Both the position numbers and the translations under genes were made by a program. The notes below the pieces were generated by a model, which saw nothing but the letters and a program-made list of their open reading frames with translations, was not told where the DNA came from and did no database searches. Source: CAVVYA01 sp963752345 (GTDB lineage: Bacteria > Pseudomonadota > Alphaproteobacteria > SMXQ01). Taken from it: a stretch of DNA of 64,000 nucleotides. The DNA is taken from the NCBI GenBank assembly GCA_963752345.1, contig CAVVYA010000010.1, positions 1 through 64,000 on the forward strand, in the 5' to 3' direction. Position 1 is the first letter of the stretch; each line of letters starts with the position of its first letter. Below, piece by piece: positions 27,013 to 38,088 of this stretch.

Positions 27013-28551
27013 TCATCGGCCCGCCCGGGTGACGACTTCCTTCAGGAACGAAAGCTGGGCCGGCTTGTCGACGCCGTCGTGGTCCGTCAGGCGGATCGGG
27101 TAATCGCCGCTGAAGCAGGCGTCGCAAAACTGCGGCCGGGCGTCGTCGCGGCCTTTCTCGTCCATGGCGCGGTAGAGGCCGTCCATCGAGATGAAGGCCA
27201 GCGAATCGACGCCGATGAAGCGCGCCATTTCCTCGATGCTGTATTGCGCGGCGAGCAGCTTGGACCTCTCCGGCGTATCGACGCCGTAGAAGCACGGATG
27301 GGTGGTCGGCGGGCTGGCGATGCGCATATGCACCTCGGTGGCGCCGGCCGCGCGCACCATCTCGACGATCTTTTTCGAGGTGGTGCCGCGCACGATGCTG
27401 TCGTCCACCAGGATGACGCGCTTGCCGTCGATCGAGGCGCGGTTGGCGTTGTGCTTGAGCTTGACGCCGAGGTTGCGGATGTGATCGGTCGGTTCGATGA
27501 AGGTGCGGCCGACGTAGTGGTTGCGGATGATGCCGAGCTCGAAGGGGATCTTCGCTTCGTTGGAATAGCCGATGGCGGCCGGCACGCCGGAGTCCGGCAC
27601 GGGAATCACCATGTCCGCCGCGACGTGGCTTTCGCGCGCGAGTTCGGCGCCGATGCTCTTGCGCGCCTCGTAAACCGAGCGGCCTTCCATGACGCTGTCG
27701 GGCCGCGCGAAGTAAATATATTCGAAGATGCAGGAGCGGCGCGGGCTGGCGACGAAGGGCTTCAGGCTTTCGATGCCCTTGTCGTTGATGATCACCATCT
27801 CGCCGGGCTCGATGTCGCGCAGGTATTGCGCGCCGATGATGTCGAGCGCGCAGCTTTCCGAGGCGAGGATATAGGCGTCGTCGAGCTTGCCGAGCACCAG
27901 CGGCCGCACGCCGAGCGAATCGCGCACGCCGACCAGCCCGTCGCGCGACAGGGCGACCAGCGAGTAGGCGCCCTCGACCTGGCGCAGCGCGTCGATCATG
28001 CGGTCGGTCACCGTGGAATAGGTGCTCGTCGCCATCAGATGGACGATGGTTTCGGTATCGGTGGTGGACTGGAACAGGCTGCCCTTGCGCACCAGATCCT
28101 GGCGCAGCGCAATGGCATTGGTCAGATTGCCGTTGTGGCCGATGGCGAAGCCGCCGAATTCGAAGTCGGCGAACAGCGGCTGGATATTGCGCTCGACCGT
28201 TTCGCCGGTGGTGGAGTAGCGGTTGTGGCCGATGGCCGAACGGCCGGGCAGGCGACGGATGGTGGTTTCGCGGGAGAAGTTGTCGGCGACGTGGCCGAGA
28301 CCGCGATGGCTGTGGAACCGCTGGCCGTCGTAGGTGACCATGCCGGTGGCTTCCTGGCCGCGATGCTGCAGGGCATGGAGCCCGAGCGCGGTGAGCGCCG
28401 CGGCGTCGTCATGGCCGTGGACGCCGAAGATGCCGCATTCCTCATGCAGCTTGTCGTCGTCGAACGGATTCGTGGTGAGCATCTCGAACCCCGCACCGGA
28501 GCCGCTGGCCAAATCGGAGCCGCGGGATGGAGGCGTATCGGCCTTGCGCAT
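27013..28551 (-). CDS. purF: Amidophosphoribosyltransferase PurF
   Basis: First committed step of purine synthesis: PRPP plus glutamine to phosphoribosylamine. The class II glutaminase Cys is in HEECGIFGVHG; HRGQEATGM and GHNRYSTTG follow. The PRPP loop is VILVDDSIVRGTTSKK. Cysteines in SCIFEYIYFARPDS, THPCFYGVD and PQFCDACF match the four Fe-S ligands of the Bacillus subtilis-type enzyme, so a 4Fe-4S cluster is likely. Such enzymes mature by removal of the residues before the catalytic Cys. The start is either 28551, abutting the cvpA stop, or the Met at 28482 (MLTTNPFDDDKLHEEC), nearer the Cys. The gene is intact. Confidence 0.94.
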   Translation of the reverse strand: MRKADTPPSRGSDLASGSGAGFEMLTTNPFDDDKLHEECGIFGVHGHDDAAALTALGLHALQHRGQEATGMVTYDGQRFHSHRGLGHVADNFSRETTIRRLPGRSAIGHNRYSTTGETVERNIQPLFADFEFGGFAIGHNGNLTNAIALRQDLVRKGSLFQSTTDTETIVHLMATSTYSTVTDRMIDALRQVEGAYSLVALSRDGLVGVRDSLGVRPLVLGKLDDAYILASESCALDIIGAQYLRDIEPGEMVIINDKGIESLKPFVASPRRSCIFEYIYFARPDSVMEGRSVYEARKSIGAELARESHVAADMVIPVPDSGVPAAIGYSNEAKIPFELGIIRNHYVGRTFIEPTDHIRNLGVKLKHNANRASIDGKRVILVDDSIVRGTTSKKIVEMVRAAGATEVHMRIASPPTTHPCFYGVDTPERSKLLAAQYSIEEMARFIGVDSLAFISMDGLYRAMDEKGRDDARPQFCDACFSGDYPIRLTDHDGVDKPAQLSFLKEVVTRAGR

Positions 28552-29204
28552 CTACTGAGTTCCTTGAATCAAGCGGTCCATCTCCTTGCGCTCGTCCACC
28601 TTATAACCGGGACCGCCGCCCGGCGTTAAGGGTTTCGCGGCAGGTCTGTCCTGCGCCGAACGCGCGGGTCGATCAGAGCCCGGCGCCGGCCGTGCCGGCG
28701 TCGTGCCGCGCATTTCCGACGGCGCTGCGGCGGACAACAGGGCCGCGCCTTGCGCCATCAACGGCATGGTCTTCGCCGCGCGCACCCACTTGGGCTGCTC
28801 CTCCGGCGGCAAGGCCCAGCTCAAAGCCAAATAGGCGATGCTGACCAGCACGAAGCCGCGCACCAGGCCGAAGACGAAGCCGAGCGAACGGTCGACCGAG
28901 CCGACCACGCTGTCGCGTACCCGGTTGGCGACCAGGCCGCTGACGAACGACAGCGTGAACAAGGTCACCAGGAACAGTCCGCCACCGGCGATCGCCATGG
29001 CGATCATCGGCGAGCCGATGAACTGGCGAACAAAGGCGTTGGCCATGTTGTAGCCGTGCAGCGTCGCGAACACCGCGCCGACCCAACTGACGATCGACAG
29101 GACCTCCTTCACGAACCCGCGCGCCAGCGCGAAGATTCCGGAGAGCAGGATCACTGCCACGACGATGAGATCGACCAGATTGAAGCCGGCGACTTCCATG
29201 GCGA

Positions 29205-29208
<4 letters not shown>
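28552..29208 (-). CDS. cvpA: CvpA family membrane protein
   Basis: 218 residues with four predicted membrane segments (about 10-28, 35-50, 70-90 and 112-130) and the family signature ARGFVKEVLSIVSWVGAVFA, followed by a Pro/Ala-rich cytoplasmic tail ending KEMDRLIQGTQ. CvpA was first named for colicin V production; its cellular role is poorly known and its usual partner is purF, as here (stop codon adjoining the purF start). It overlaps radA by 4 bp. Confidence 0.88.
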
Positions 29209-30704
<1,496 letters not shown>

Positions 30705-31532
30705 CTAGTGCCCGGCTCCTCGGCCGTATGAGTTTCCGCTGGTCACCGGCGTGATCTCCACCTTGATGGGGCCCTCGGCACGTCCATGGATGAACTGGTC
30801 GACATAGGGATTTCCGGTGTAGTCGATCTTCTGCACCGGGCCGGACCAGATGATCTTGCCGCCATAGATCATGGCGATGCGATGGGCGATCTTGCGCGCG
30901 CTCATCAGGTCGTGGGTGATCGACAGCGTGGTCGCGCCCAGCTCCTTGACGCACTTCACGACCAGGTCGTTGATGACGTCGCTCATGATCGGATCGAGAC
31001 CGGTGGTCGGCTCGTCGAAGAAGATGATTTCCGGCTCGGTGGCGATGGCGCGGGCGAGCGCCACGCGCTTCTGCATGCCGCCCGAGAGCTCCGCCGGGTA
31101 CAGCTCGCCGACTTCCGCGCCCAGGCCGACGGCCGCGAGCTTCTGGATGGCGATGTCCTTGGCCGGCTCGCGATCCATGCGGCGCGCCTGGATCAGCCCG
31201 AAGGCGACGTTTTCCCAGACCCGCAGGCTGTCGAACAGGGCGGAGCCCTGGAACAGCATGCCGAACTTGCGCATCACCTGTTCGCGCTCGTTCGTCGACA
31301 TGCCGGTGACTTCCTGGCCGTCGATCTGGATGCTGCCGGAATCCGGCGTGATGATGCCGAGGATGCATTTCAGCAGCACCGATTTGCCGGTGCCCGAGCC
31401 GCCGATGACGACGACCAATTCGCCGGGCATCACGTCGAGGTCGAGATCGCGCAGCACCTGCTTCGCGCCGAACGACTTGTTCAGGCCGCGAACCCGGATC
31501 TTCGGTATCGGATCGGCAGGAACGAGGCTCAT
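30705..31532 (-). CDS. mlaF: Phospholipid transport ATP-binding protein MlaF
   Basis: ATPase of the Mla system that moves phospholipids between outer and inner membranes. Walker A GGSGTGKS (44-51), Q loop (MLFQGSALFDSLRVWENVAF, the characteristic MlaF form), signature LSGGMQKR and Walker B IIFFDEPTTGLDP. C-terminal extension GNPYVDQFIHGRAEGPI. It overlaps mlaE by 4 bp. No MlaD, MlaB or MlaC gene follows; the next gene is radA. Confidence 0.9.
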   Translation of the reverse strand: MSLVPADPIPKIRVRGLNKSFGAKQVLRDLDLDVMPGELVVVIGGSGTGKSVLLKCILGIITPDSGSIQIDGQEVTGMSTNEREQVMRKFGMLFQGSALFDSLRVWENVAFGLIQARRMDREPAKDIAIQKLAAVGLGAEVGELYPAELSGGMQKRVALARAIATEPEIIFFDEPTTGLDPIMSDVINDLVVKCVKELGATTLSITHDLMSARKIAHRIAMIYGGKIIWSGPVQKIDYTGNPYVDQFIHGRAEGPIKVEITPVTSGNSYGRGAGH

Positions 31533-32302
31533 CGGGCGAAGAACAGCTCCGTGATCAGATAGTTGGACACCAGGATCAGGATCAGGGCGGAAACCACCGC
31601 ATTGATCGTCGCCGTGCCGACGCCCTGGGCGCCGCCACGCGAATTATAGCCGTGATAGCAACCCATCAGGGTGATGAAGAAGCCGAACACCGCCGCCTTG
31701 ACCAGGCCGGACATCACGTCCTTGAATTCGAGGAATTCGAAGGTCTGGCGCAGATAATTGGCCGGGTTGAAGCCCAGCTTGTTGACGCCGATGAGAAAGC
31801 CGCCGAACACCCCGATGACGTCGGCGACCAGCACGAGCAGCGGCATCATGGTCAGGCCGGCGATCAGCCGCGGCGCCACGAGATATTTGTACGGGTTGGT
31901 CGACAGCGTGGTCAGCGCGTCGATCTGCTCGGTGACGCGCATGGTGCCGATCTCGGCCGCCATCGAGGCGCCGATGCGGCCCGCCACCATGAGGCCGGCG
32001 AGCACCGGGCCGAGCTCGCGTGTCATCGACAGCACGACCACCGTGGCGACCGCGCCCTCCGCCGAGAAGCGCGCGAAGCCGGAGTAGCTTTGCAGCGCCA
32101 GCACCATGCCGGTGAAGATCGCGGTCAGTCCGACGACGGGCAGGGAATAGTAGCCGATGTCGACCATCTGCCGGCCGATCAGCCGGAGGTAGAACGGCGG
32201 CCGCGCGGCCTGGAACAGAGCCGTGCCGGTGAACATCGACAATTTGCCGACGGTCTCGAAAAATCTCAGCAGCAGTCCGCCGATGGCCGCGAGCAGATCC
32301 AT
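31529..32302 (-). CDS. mlaE: Phospholipid transport permease MlaE
   Basis: 257-residue inner-membrane permease, partner of MlaF. MlaE-family motifs: the N-terminal amphipathic part with ARPPFYLRLIGRQM, then FTGMVLALQSYSGFARFSAE, TRELGPVLAGLMVAGRIGAS, AAEIGTMRVTEQIDALTTLS and the final GVGTATINAVVSALILILVS. Five or six membrane segments. Its start overlaps the end of alr. Confidence 0.92.
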   Translation of the reverse strand: MDLLAAIGGLLLRFFETVGKLSMFTGTALFQAARPPFYLRLIGRQMVDIGYYSLPVVGLTAIFTGMVLALQSYSGFARFSAEGAVATVVVLSMTRELGPVLAGLMVAGRIGASMAAEIGTMRVTEQIDALTTLSTNPYKYLVAPRLIAGLTMMPLLVLVADVIGVFGGFLIGVNKLGFNPANYLRQTFEFLEFKDVMSGLVKAAVFGFFITLMGCYHGYNSRGGAQGVGTATINAVVSALILILVSNYLITELFFAR

Positions 32303-33466
32303 CAGGCGGGGTCTCCGCCGGCACTGTCCATGTAGATCCGGTGATAACGCGAACCGAGGCTGGTCAGGATTTCGTAGCCGATGGTTCGGGCGTCCTGGGC
32401 GAGGGTATCGGGCGTGCAGTGCGGGCCGATCAGATCGACCAGCCCTCCGGGCATGGCCGAGGCGGGCGGAACCTGCGTGACGTCCAGGGTGATCAGGTCC
32501 ATTGAAACGCGTCCCACCACAGGCACCCGGATGTCGCCGATATGTGCGTGACCACGGTTGGTCAAGGCGTGCAGGTAACCGTCGGCATAGCCGACCCCCA
32601 CCGTTGCGATACGGCCCTTGGCCGTCACCCGGTGCGCGGCACCATATCCAACGGTCATAGGGCTGTCAACGTCACGCACTTGCAGGATTCGCCCTTGCAG
32701 ACGAACCACTTGCGCCATGGGATTGGAGGTTCCAACGTGCGGTGCCAGGCCGTAGAGCGCGGCCCCTGGACGGGCCAGATCGAAGTGGTAGTCCGCCCCC
32801 AGGAAGATGCCGCCCGAATTGGCCAAGCTGGCCCGGCCGGCCGCCAAGGCGGGCACCCGCCGCCGGGCGGCGAGGAAGCGGTCGCGCTGCTGGCTATTGA
32901 GCGGGTGATTCGGTTTCGTCGGCGCAGGCCAGGTGGCTGATCACCAGGCGCAGGTCGAGCCCGTCGATCAGGCCGGGGTTGGCGGCGAGTTCGGCGACCT
33001 CGGCCTCGGGCAGGCCGAGCCGGTTCATCCCGGTGTCGAGGTGAATATCGGCGGCGAGCCTGCGCCGCTCGCGGTTTGCCTGGGCGGCGAAATCGGCGAT
33101 CTGGCCGAGGTGGTTGAGCACCGGGATCAGGCGGTGGCGGGTGAATTCGTCCGCCGTGACCGCGGTGGCGCCGGCGAACACATGGATCTCGGCATCGGGC
33201 AGCACGGCGCGCAGGGCAATGGCTTCGTCGAGCAGAGCGACGAAGAACACGCGGCAACCGGCCGCGGCCAACGCGGGCGCGACGCGCGTCATGCCGAGCC
33301 CGTAGGCGTCGGCCTTGACCACGGCGCCGCAGGCGGAGCCCGGGCTCAGCTTGCCTTGCAGCAGGCGGTAGTTGCCGGCGAGCGCCGAAAGGTCGATGCG
33401 CAGAATGGCGCCGGCCCGCGCCGCCGCGTCGTCAGCCTCGCTTGTGTGTGAAATCGACTGTCTCAT
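32302..33466 (-). pseudogene. alr: Alanine racemase, one frameshift
   Basis: PLP enzyme making D-alanine for peptidoglycan. The start at 33466 gives MRQSISHTSEADDAAARAGA, then the PLP Lys in VVKADAYGLG. The frame slips near 32,900 (after ISHLACADETESPAQ) and resumes in another frame with SLANSGGIFLGADYHFDLAR, PGAALYG, the catalytic Tyr in VGYGAAHRV, and GRVSMDLITLDVT to the end. One indel restores about 385 residues. It heads the packed minus-strand cluster alr-mlaE-mlaF-radA-cvpA-purF-SDR. dnaB lies 162 bp upstream across a palindromic repeat. Confidence 0.9.
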
Positions 33467-33473
33467 CTCTTTC

Positions 33474-33600
33474 GCTCCCCCCTTGTGGGGGAGGCTCGGT
33501 GGGGGGTGTGACGCCACCCCACGGCGACGGAATGCATATCGCGAATGTCACCCCCACCCCGACCCTCCCCCATCAAGGGGGAGGGAGTCATGACGAATGG
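33474..33600. repeat. Palindromic repeat, relative of the 14-kb array
   Basis: gctccccccttgtgggggag forms a hairpin; gtcacccccaccccgaccct and cccccatcaagggggaggga repeat the theme seen at 14018-14575. It occupies most of the gap between dnaB and alr. Confidence 0.75.
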
Positions 33601-33628
33601 AGTCGGCGCGGGCGAAGGCGGACGCGAA

Positions 33629-35170
33629 TCAGAATGACCCATTGGGCAGGTGATCGTCCGACACGAAATTGGAGAATTTGGTGAAGCGGCCCTCGAACTG
33701 CAAGCGCACCGTGCCGGTGGGGCCGTGGCGTTGCTTGCCGATGATGACTTCCGCCAGGTTATGAACGTCCTCCATCTTCTGCTGCCACTCCTGGTGCTTC
33801 TCGGTTCCGGCATCGGGCTCGAGGCGGGATATGTAGTATTCCGGGCGGTAAATGAACATGACCACGTCGGCGTCCTGCTCGATCGAGCCCGATTCGCGCA
33901 GGTCAGCAAGCTGCGGCCGCTTGTCTTCTCGGTTCTCGACGGCGCGCGAGAGCTGGGACAGCGCGATCACCGGCACGTTCAGTTCCTTCGCCAGCGCCTT
34001 GAGGCCACGGGTGATGTCCGAGATTTCCTGCACCCGGTTCTCCTGAGCCCGCCCACCGGCGGTCGGTCGCGCCAATTGCAGGTAGTCGATGACGATCATC
34101 GACAGGCCGTGCTGGCGCTGCAGACGGCGGGCGCGGGTGCGCAGCGCGGAAACCGACAGGGCGGGGGTATCGTCGATGAAGAACGGCATGCGCGACAAGG
34201 CACGGCTCGCCTGGACAACCTTGTTGAAGTCCTCGGTCGTCAGCTCGCCCTTGCGGATCCTGTCGGAATCGACCTCCGCGGTCTCGGCGAGCATACGGGT
34301 GGCGAGCTGCTCGGCGGCCATCTCGAGCGAGAAGAATCCGACGACCGCGCCGTCCAGCACCTTCTTGCGGCCGGCGGCGTCGGTCTCGTGGCGCCCTTCC
34401 TCGAGAGCCCGCTGATAAGCGCGCGCGGCATTGTAGGCGATGTTGGTGGCGAGCGCGGTTTTTCCCATGGACGGGCGGGCCGCCAGGATAATCAGGTCGG
34501 AGGGCTGCATGCCACCCAGCATCTTGTCCAGGTCGGTAAAGCCGGTCGCGACGCCGGTCAGCGATCCCTCGCGCTTATAGGCGGCCTCGGCCATGTCGAC
34601 GGTCTTGGTCAGCACGTCGCTGAAGGCTTGGAAGCCGCTGTCGGACTGACCGGTGGTGGCGAGCTCGAACAGCCGCTGCTCGGCGATTTCGATCTGGACG
34701 CTGGCGTTGCCCTCCGGATCATGGTCGAACGCATCGTTGACCACGGTTTCGCCGATGTCGATGAGCTGGCGCCGCAGATGCAGGTCGAAGATGATGCGGC
34801 CGTAGTCGGCGGCATTGATGATCGTGGTCGCCGATGCGGCGAGACGGGCGAGGTATTGGGCGCCGCCGATCGCCTCGAGCTCGGAATCCTGGTCGAACAG
34901 GTTCTTGAGCGTCAGCGGATTGGCGATCTGGCCCTTTTCGATCAGCTTGGAGCAGGCTTCGAAGATGCGGCCGTGCGCCGCGTGGGCGAAGTGCCCGGGC
35001 TGCAGGAATTCCGACACCCGGCCATAGGCCAGGTTGTTGACCAGGACGGCGCCGAGCAGCGCCTGTTCCGCGTCGAAATTGTGCGGCGGCTCGCGCAGGC
35101 GAGCGGCGGCCACGTCGCTGTCCGCGCGCAGCGGTGTCACTTTCGCGTTCGTGTTTGTGTCGATTGCCAT
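33629..35170 (-). CDS. dnaB: Replicative DNA helicase DnaB
   Basis: Hexameric helicase of the replication fork. 513 residues: a unique N-terminal extension (1-25), the DnaB N domain (EQALLGAVLVNNLAYGRVSE), a linker, and the RecA-like domain with Walker A ARPSMGKTAL, Walker B in MIVIDYLQLA, and ALSQLSRAVENREDKRPQLA. C-terminus KFSNFVSDDHLPNGSF. Intact. There is no intein. Confidence 0.95.
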   Translation of the reverse strand: MAIDTNTNAKVTPLRADSDVAAARLREPPHNFDAEQALLGAVLVNNLAYGRVSEFLQPGHFAHAAHGRIFEACSKLIEKGQIANPLTLKNLFDQDSELEAIGGAQYLARLAASATTIINAADYGRIIFDLHLRRQLIDIGETVVNDAFDHDPEGNASVQIEIAEQRLFELATTGQSDSGFQAFSDVLTKTVDMAEAAYKREGSLTGVATGFTDLDKMLGGMQPSDLIILAARPSMGKTALATNIAYNAARAYQRALEEGRHETDAAGRKKVLDGAVVGFFSLEMAAEQLATRMLAETAEVDSDRIRKGELTTEDFNKVVQASRALSRMPFFIDDTPALSVSALRTRARRLQRQHGLSMIVIDYLQLARPTAGGRAQENRVQEISDITRGLKALAKELNVPVIALSQLSRAVENREDKRPQLADLRESGSIEQDADVVMFIYRPEYYISRLEPDAGTEKHQEWQQKMEDVHNLAEVIIGKQRHGPTGTVRLQFEGRFTKFSNFVSDDHLPNGSF

Positions 35171-35340
35171 GCGTCCCCCAACTCTACAGGCGCCGGACTG
35201 TAGCTCAAGGAGCGTCGTCGCTCAGTGACAAACTTTATCAAGCCCCGCCTATTTTGAACACAGGCTGTGGATCACGGGTGCAACCGCCGACCTCAACCAA
35301 GACATGAACGTGGCTTAATCCAACACATGAAGTGCCGCGG

Positions 35341-35374
35341 AAAAAATCGGGGCCCGTCCTGGCGGGCGGGCCCC
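35341..35374 (-). terminator. Rho-independent terminator of Bug receptor 2
   Basis: Read on the minus strand, GGGGCCCG (from 35374), a ~10-base loop and CGGGCCCC are followed by GATTTTTT. It lies 28 bp beyond the stop of the receptor gene. Confidence 0.82.
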
Positions 35375-35402
35375 CGTTGCGACGCGGCGCGAACGTCGGA
35401 GA

Positions 35403-36443
35403 TCACTTCATCGCGGCGGCGACCATGTCGATGATCGGCTTGGGCGTTGCATAAACCACCGCATAATTTTTAGCGAGATCCTCGCCGTTCATTGGCTGCT
35501 CGACCTCGACGCCGCGCTTGCGCATCTCGGCGTGGAAGGCGTCGTCCTGGAGCAGCTTCACGAATCCGTCGCGCAAGGCTTTGGCTCGCTCGGGCGGCAG
35601 GTCGGGCGGTGCGGCGATCGGGCGGCCCGACTGGGCCGGCAGGAACAGGAAGCGCATCGCCTGCTTCTGCTCGTCGGTCTTGGCGATCTCCAGCACGGTC
35701 GGCACGTCGGGCAGCTCGGCGTGGCGCGTCAGCGCCGCCTGCAGCACGATGTTGAGCTTCTTCTGCTCGAGCCAGTGCGGCACGGTCGACTTCAGCGCAT
35801 CCCAAGAGTTGAACCGGCCGTGCGCCTCGCCACGCTCCATGGCGAGATAGGTTTCCTGGCTGCCCTGATAGCCGGTCACCAGCTTGAACTTGGTGCCGAG
35901 CACCGCATTCAGCACCTTGGGGTAGATGTCGGTGGTCGCCGCCGCGCCGGTGCCCGCCACCACCGTCTCCATCTTGAACAGATCATCGACGGTCTTGGCC
36001 GGCGCCGCACTCCACAGAGACAACACCGAGTGTTGCGCGCCCAGGCTGCCGATCCAGGTGAACTTCAGGGCCTCGAACTTGGCCCGTCCGGTCTCCGGAT
36101 TGAGCAGCGGATCGATGGCGATCGGCCCGACATAGGCGATCACCGTGCCGTCCTTGGGCGCCACGTTGTAGAGGTGGTTGGCGAGCACCAGACCGCCACC
36201 GCCCGGCATGTTCTGGCCGTGGACCTTGGGATTGCCGGGCAGGTGCTTGCCGTAGAATTCCGCCATGGTGCGGGTGACGATGTCGAACAACCCGCCCGGC
36301 GTGCCGGCGATCAGGGCGGTGATCGTCTTTCCTCTGTAGAAGGCCTCGACGGATTCTTGGGCGGCCGCGGCGCCGGGCAGGGTGAGGAGGGCCGCGACGG
36401 CCAGTGCCGCGCCGGCGGCGCGGGCGGGTGACACTACCGACAT
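35403..36443 (-). CDS. Tripartite-tricarboxylate-type (Bug) receptor 2
   Basis: Periplasmic receptor, paralogue of the gene at 18230-19280. A signal peptide (about 1-28, ending GAAAAQ) is followed by EAFYRGKTITALIAGTPGGL, HLPGNPKVHGQNMPGGGG and HLYNVAPKDGTVIAYVG. It ends in a C-terminal helix and is intact (346 residues). The ATG at 36443 is chosen over TTG 36449 because GGGAG is 6 bp from the ATG. No transporter membrane genes are adjacent; it has its own terminator and appears to be a single-gene unit downstream of cfa. Confidence 0.85.
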   Translation of the reverse strand: MSVVSPARAAGAALAVAALLTLPGAAAAQESVEAFYRGKTITALIAGTPGGLFDIVTRTMAEFYGKHLPGNPKVHGQNMPGGGGLVLANHLYNVAPKDGTVIAYVGPIAIDPLLNPETGRAKFEALKFTWIGSLGAQHSVLSLWSAAPAKTVDDLFKMETVVAGTGAAATTDIYPKVLNAVLGTKFKLVTGYQGSQETYLAMERGEAHGRFNSWDALKSTVPHWLEQKKLNIVLQAALTRHAELPDVPTVLEIAKTDEQKQAMRFLFLPAQSGRPIAAPPDLPPERAKALRDGFVKLLQDDAFHAEMRKRGVEVEQPMNGEDLAKNYAVVYATPKPIIDMVAAAMK

Positions 36444-36491
36444 GATCAACTCCCAGAACGGTTTTTATGATGGTCGGCGAATGGCGGCCCG

Positions 36492-37724
36492 CTAGGCCGC
36501 TTCGGTCGCCTTCGCGAGCTGCGCCCGTTCCCAATCCAGGATGTAGTCCCGGGTGAGGGGTACCGCCGCCGGTTGCTTGGCGAGCTGAATCTGGAACACC
36601 ATCTGCTTCATGTTGCGGAAAGCCATTTCACAGCCCGCCAGATAGAACTCCCACATGCGGCAGAAGCGCTCGTCGTAGAGCTTGGCGATCTCGGCGCGAT
36701 GGGCGAGGAAATTGACCTGCCAATGCCTGAGGGTCTCGGCATAGTGCAGCCGCAGGAATTCGATGTCGGTGACCCACAGGCCGACCTTCTCGATCACCGG
36801 GAGGACCTCGGACAGCGCCGGCGCGTAGCCGCCCGGGAAGATGTATTTGCGGATCCACGGGTCGGTGATGCCGGGCCCGTCCATACGGCCGATCGAATGG
36901 ACCAGGGCGACGCCGTCGGGCTTCAGCATGTCGCGCAGCTTGCCGAAGAAGGCGGGATAGTGCGGCGCGCCGACATGCTCGAACATGCCGACCGAGACGA
37001 TGCGGTCGTATTCGCCGCGCTCGAACCGATAATCCTGCAGCAGGAAGCGCACTTTGTTGGAGAGCCCCGCCGCGGCGGCGCGCTCTTCGGCCCGCTTGGC
37101 CTGCTCGCTCGACAGCGTGATACCGGTGACGTCGGCGCCCGCCACCTTGGCCAGGAACATGGCGAGCCCGCCCCACCCCGAACCGATGTCGAGCACCTTG
37201 AGGCCTGGCCGGTCGAGCAGCAGCTTGGCGGCGATATGTACCTTCTTGTTGTGCTGCGCCGCGGCCAGACTCTCTTCGGGGTGGCTGAAATAGGCGCAGG
37301 AATACTGCCGGTCGGCGTCGAGGAAGAGATCGTAGAGCGTATCGGATAGATCGTAGTGATGGGCGACATTGCGCTGGGCGCGATGCGCCGGGTTGTATTG
37401 CTGCGCGAACCGCATCATGCGGCCGATGAAGCGCACCAGCCGATATACCGGATCGGTGTGCTGCAGGGTGTCGATCTCGCGCGTGGTGACGTCGAGGAAA
37501 TCCTGCAGCGTGCCCTCTTCGATCGTCAGCGTGCCGTTCATATAGGCCTCGCCGGCGTGCAGGGTCGGGTTCAATGGAATCTTCCAATGCAGCGCGGGAT
37601 CGTGCACGCGGATCGTGACCGCTGGCGCGCCGCCGTCACCGAAGCGATGGACGCCCCCCTTGGCGTCGATCAGGGTGAGCGAGCCGCGTTTGACGGTCCG
37701 CTCCAGCATCTTGGACAACAGCAT
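36492..37724 (-). CDS. cfa: Cyclopropane-fatty-acyl-phospholipid synthase
   Basis: SAM-dependent enzyme adding a methylene to unsaturated phospholipid acyl chains. 410 residues: an N-terminal domain (1-110), the SAM motif LKVLDIGSGWGGLAMFLAK, the LSSEQAKRAEERA segment, YDRIVSVGMFEHVG, and the C-terminal RMWEFYLAGCEMAFRNMKQM typical of CFA synthases. Intact. Confidence 0.92.
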   Translation of the reverse strand: MLLSKMLERTVKRGSLTLIDAKGGVHRFGDGGAPAVTIRVHDPALHWKIPLNPTLHAGEAYMNGTLTIEEGTLQDFLDVTTREIDTLQHTDPVYRLVRFIGRMMRFAQQYNPAHRAQRNVAHHYDLSDTLYDLFLDADRQYSCAYFSHPEESLAAAQHNKKVHIAAKLLLDRPGLKVLDIGSGWGGLAMFLAKVAGADVTGITLSSEQAKRAEERAAAAGLSNKVRFLLQDYRFERGEYDRIVSVGMFEHVGAPHYPAFFGKLRDMLKPDGVALVHSIGRMDGPGITDPWIRKYIFPGGYAPALSEVLPVIEKVGLWVTDIEFLRLHYAETLRHWQVNFLAHRAEIAKLYDERFCRMWEFYLAGCEMAFRNMKQMVFQIQLAKQPAAVPLTRDYILDWERAQLAKATEAA

Positions 37725-38088
37725 GGCCGCGTCCTCTTGTTCTGACTTTGGCCGAGTTCAACGTGCCGGCTTGACAGGAAAGCAAAGCATAGAAACCCGG
37801 GCCTGCGAAAGCCCTTTCGCGTCAATACGGTGACAGGCGCGCGGGCGAGCCAGGGCGAACGGCAGGGCGAACGGCTCGATGCGCGCGATAGGAGACGCTT
37901 CGCGCCCCGCGATCCTGAATTCTGCGGAAATCAGCTCAGGCATAACCCGAGCAGATTCTCACAACCTGCTGATTAAGCGGTCTTAGTTTAGAACGGAGGG
38001 ATGATCGAAGAAGCGGCGCGCGGGCGCCGGAGGAGCCGGTGGCGCTGGGGCCACCGGCTCGTTCGTCATCGGCGGGCGTGAGCCCGGC
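37725..38088. other. Intergenic between cfa and rplI
   Basis: 364 bp upstream of cfa and downstream of rplI. Only the hairpin at 38033-38060 is recognisable; no gene was found. Confidence 0.6.
38033..38060 (-). terminator. Hairpin downstream of rplI
   Basis: GAGCCGGTGG and CCACCGGCTC form a perfect 10-bp stem with an 8-base loop, 29 bp beyond the rplI stop. No U-tract follows, so termination by it alone is uncertain. Confidence 0.5.

Noticed and set aside
26293..28629. 778-codon plus-strand frame
   Set aside because: Antisense shadow of purF and the SDR gene, both with full family motifs.
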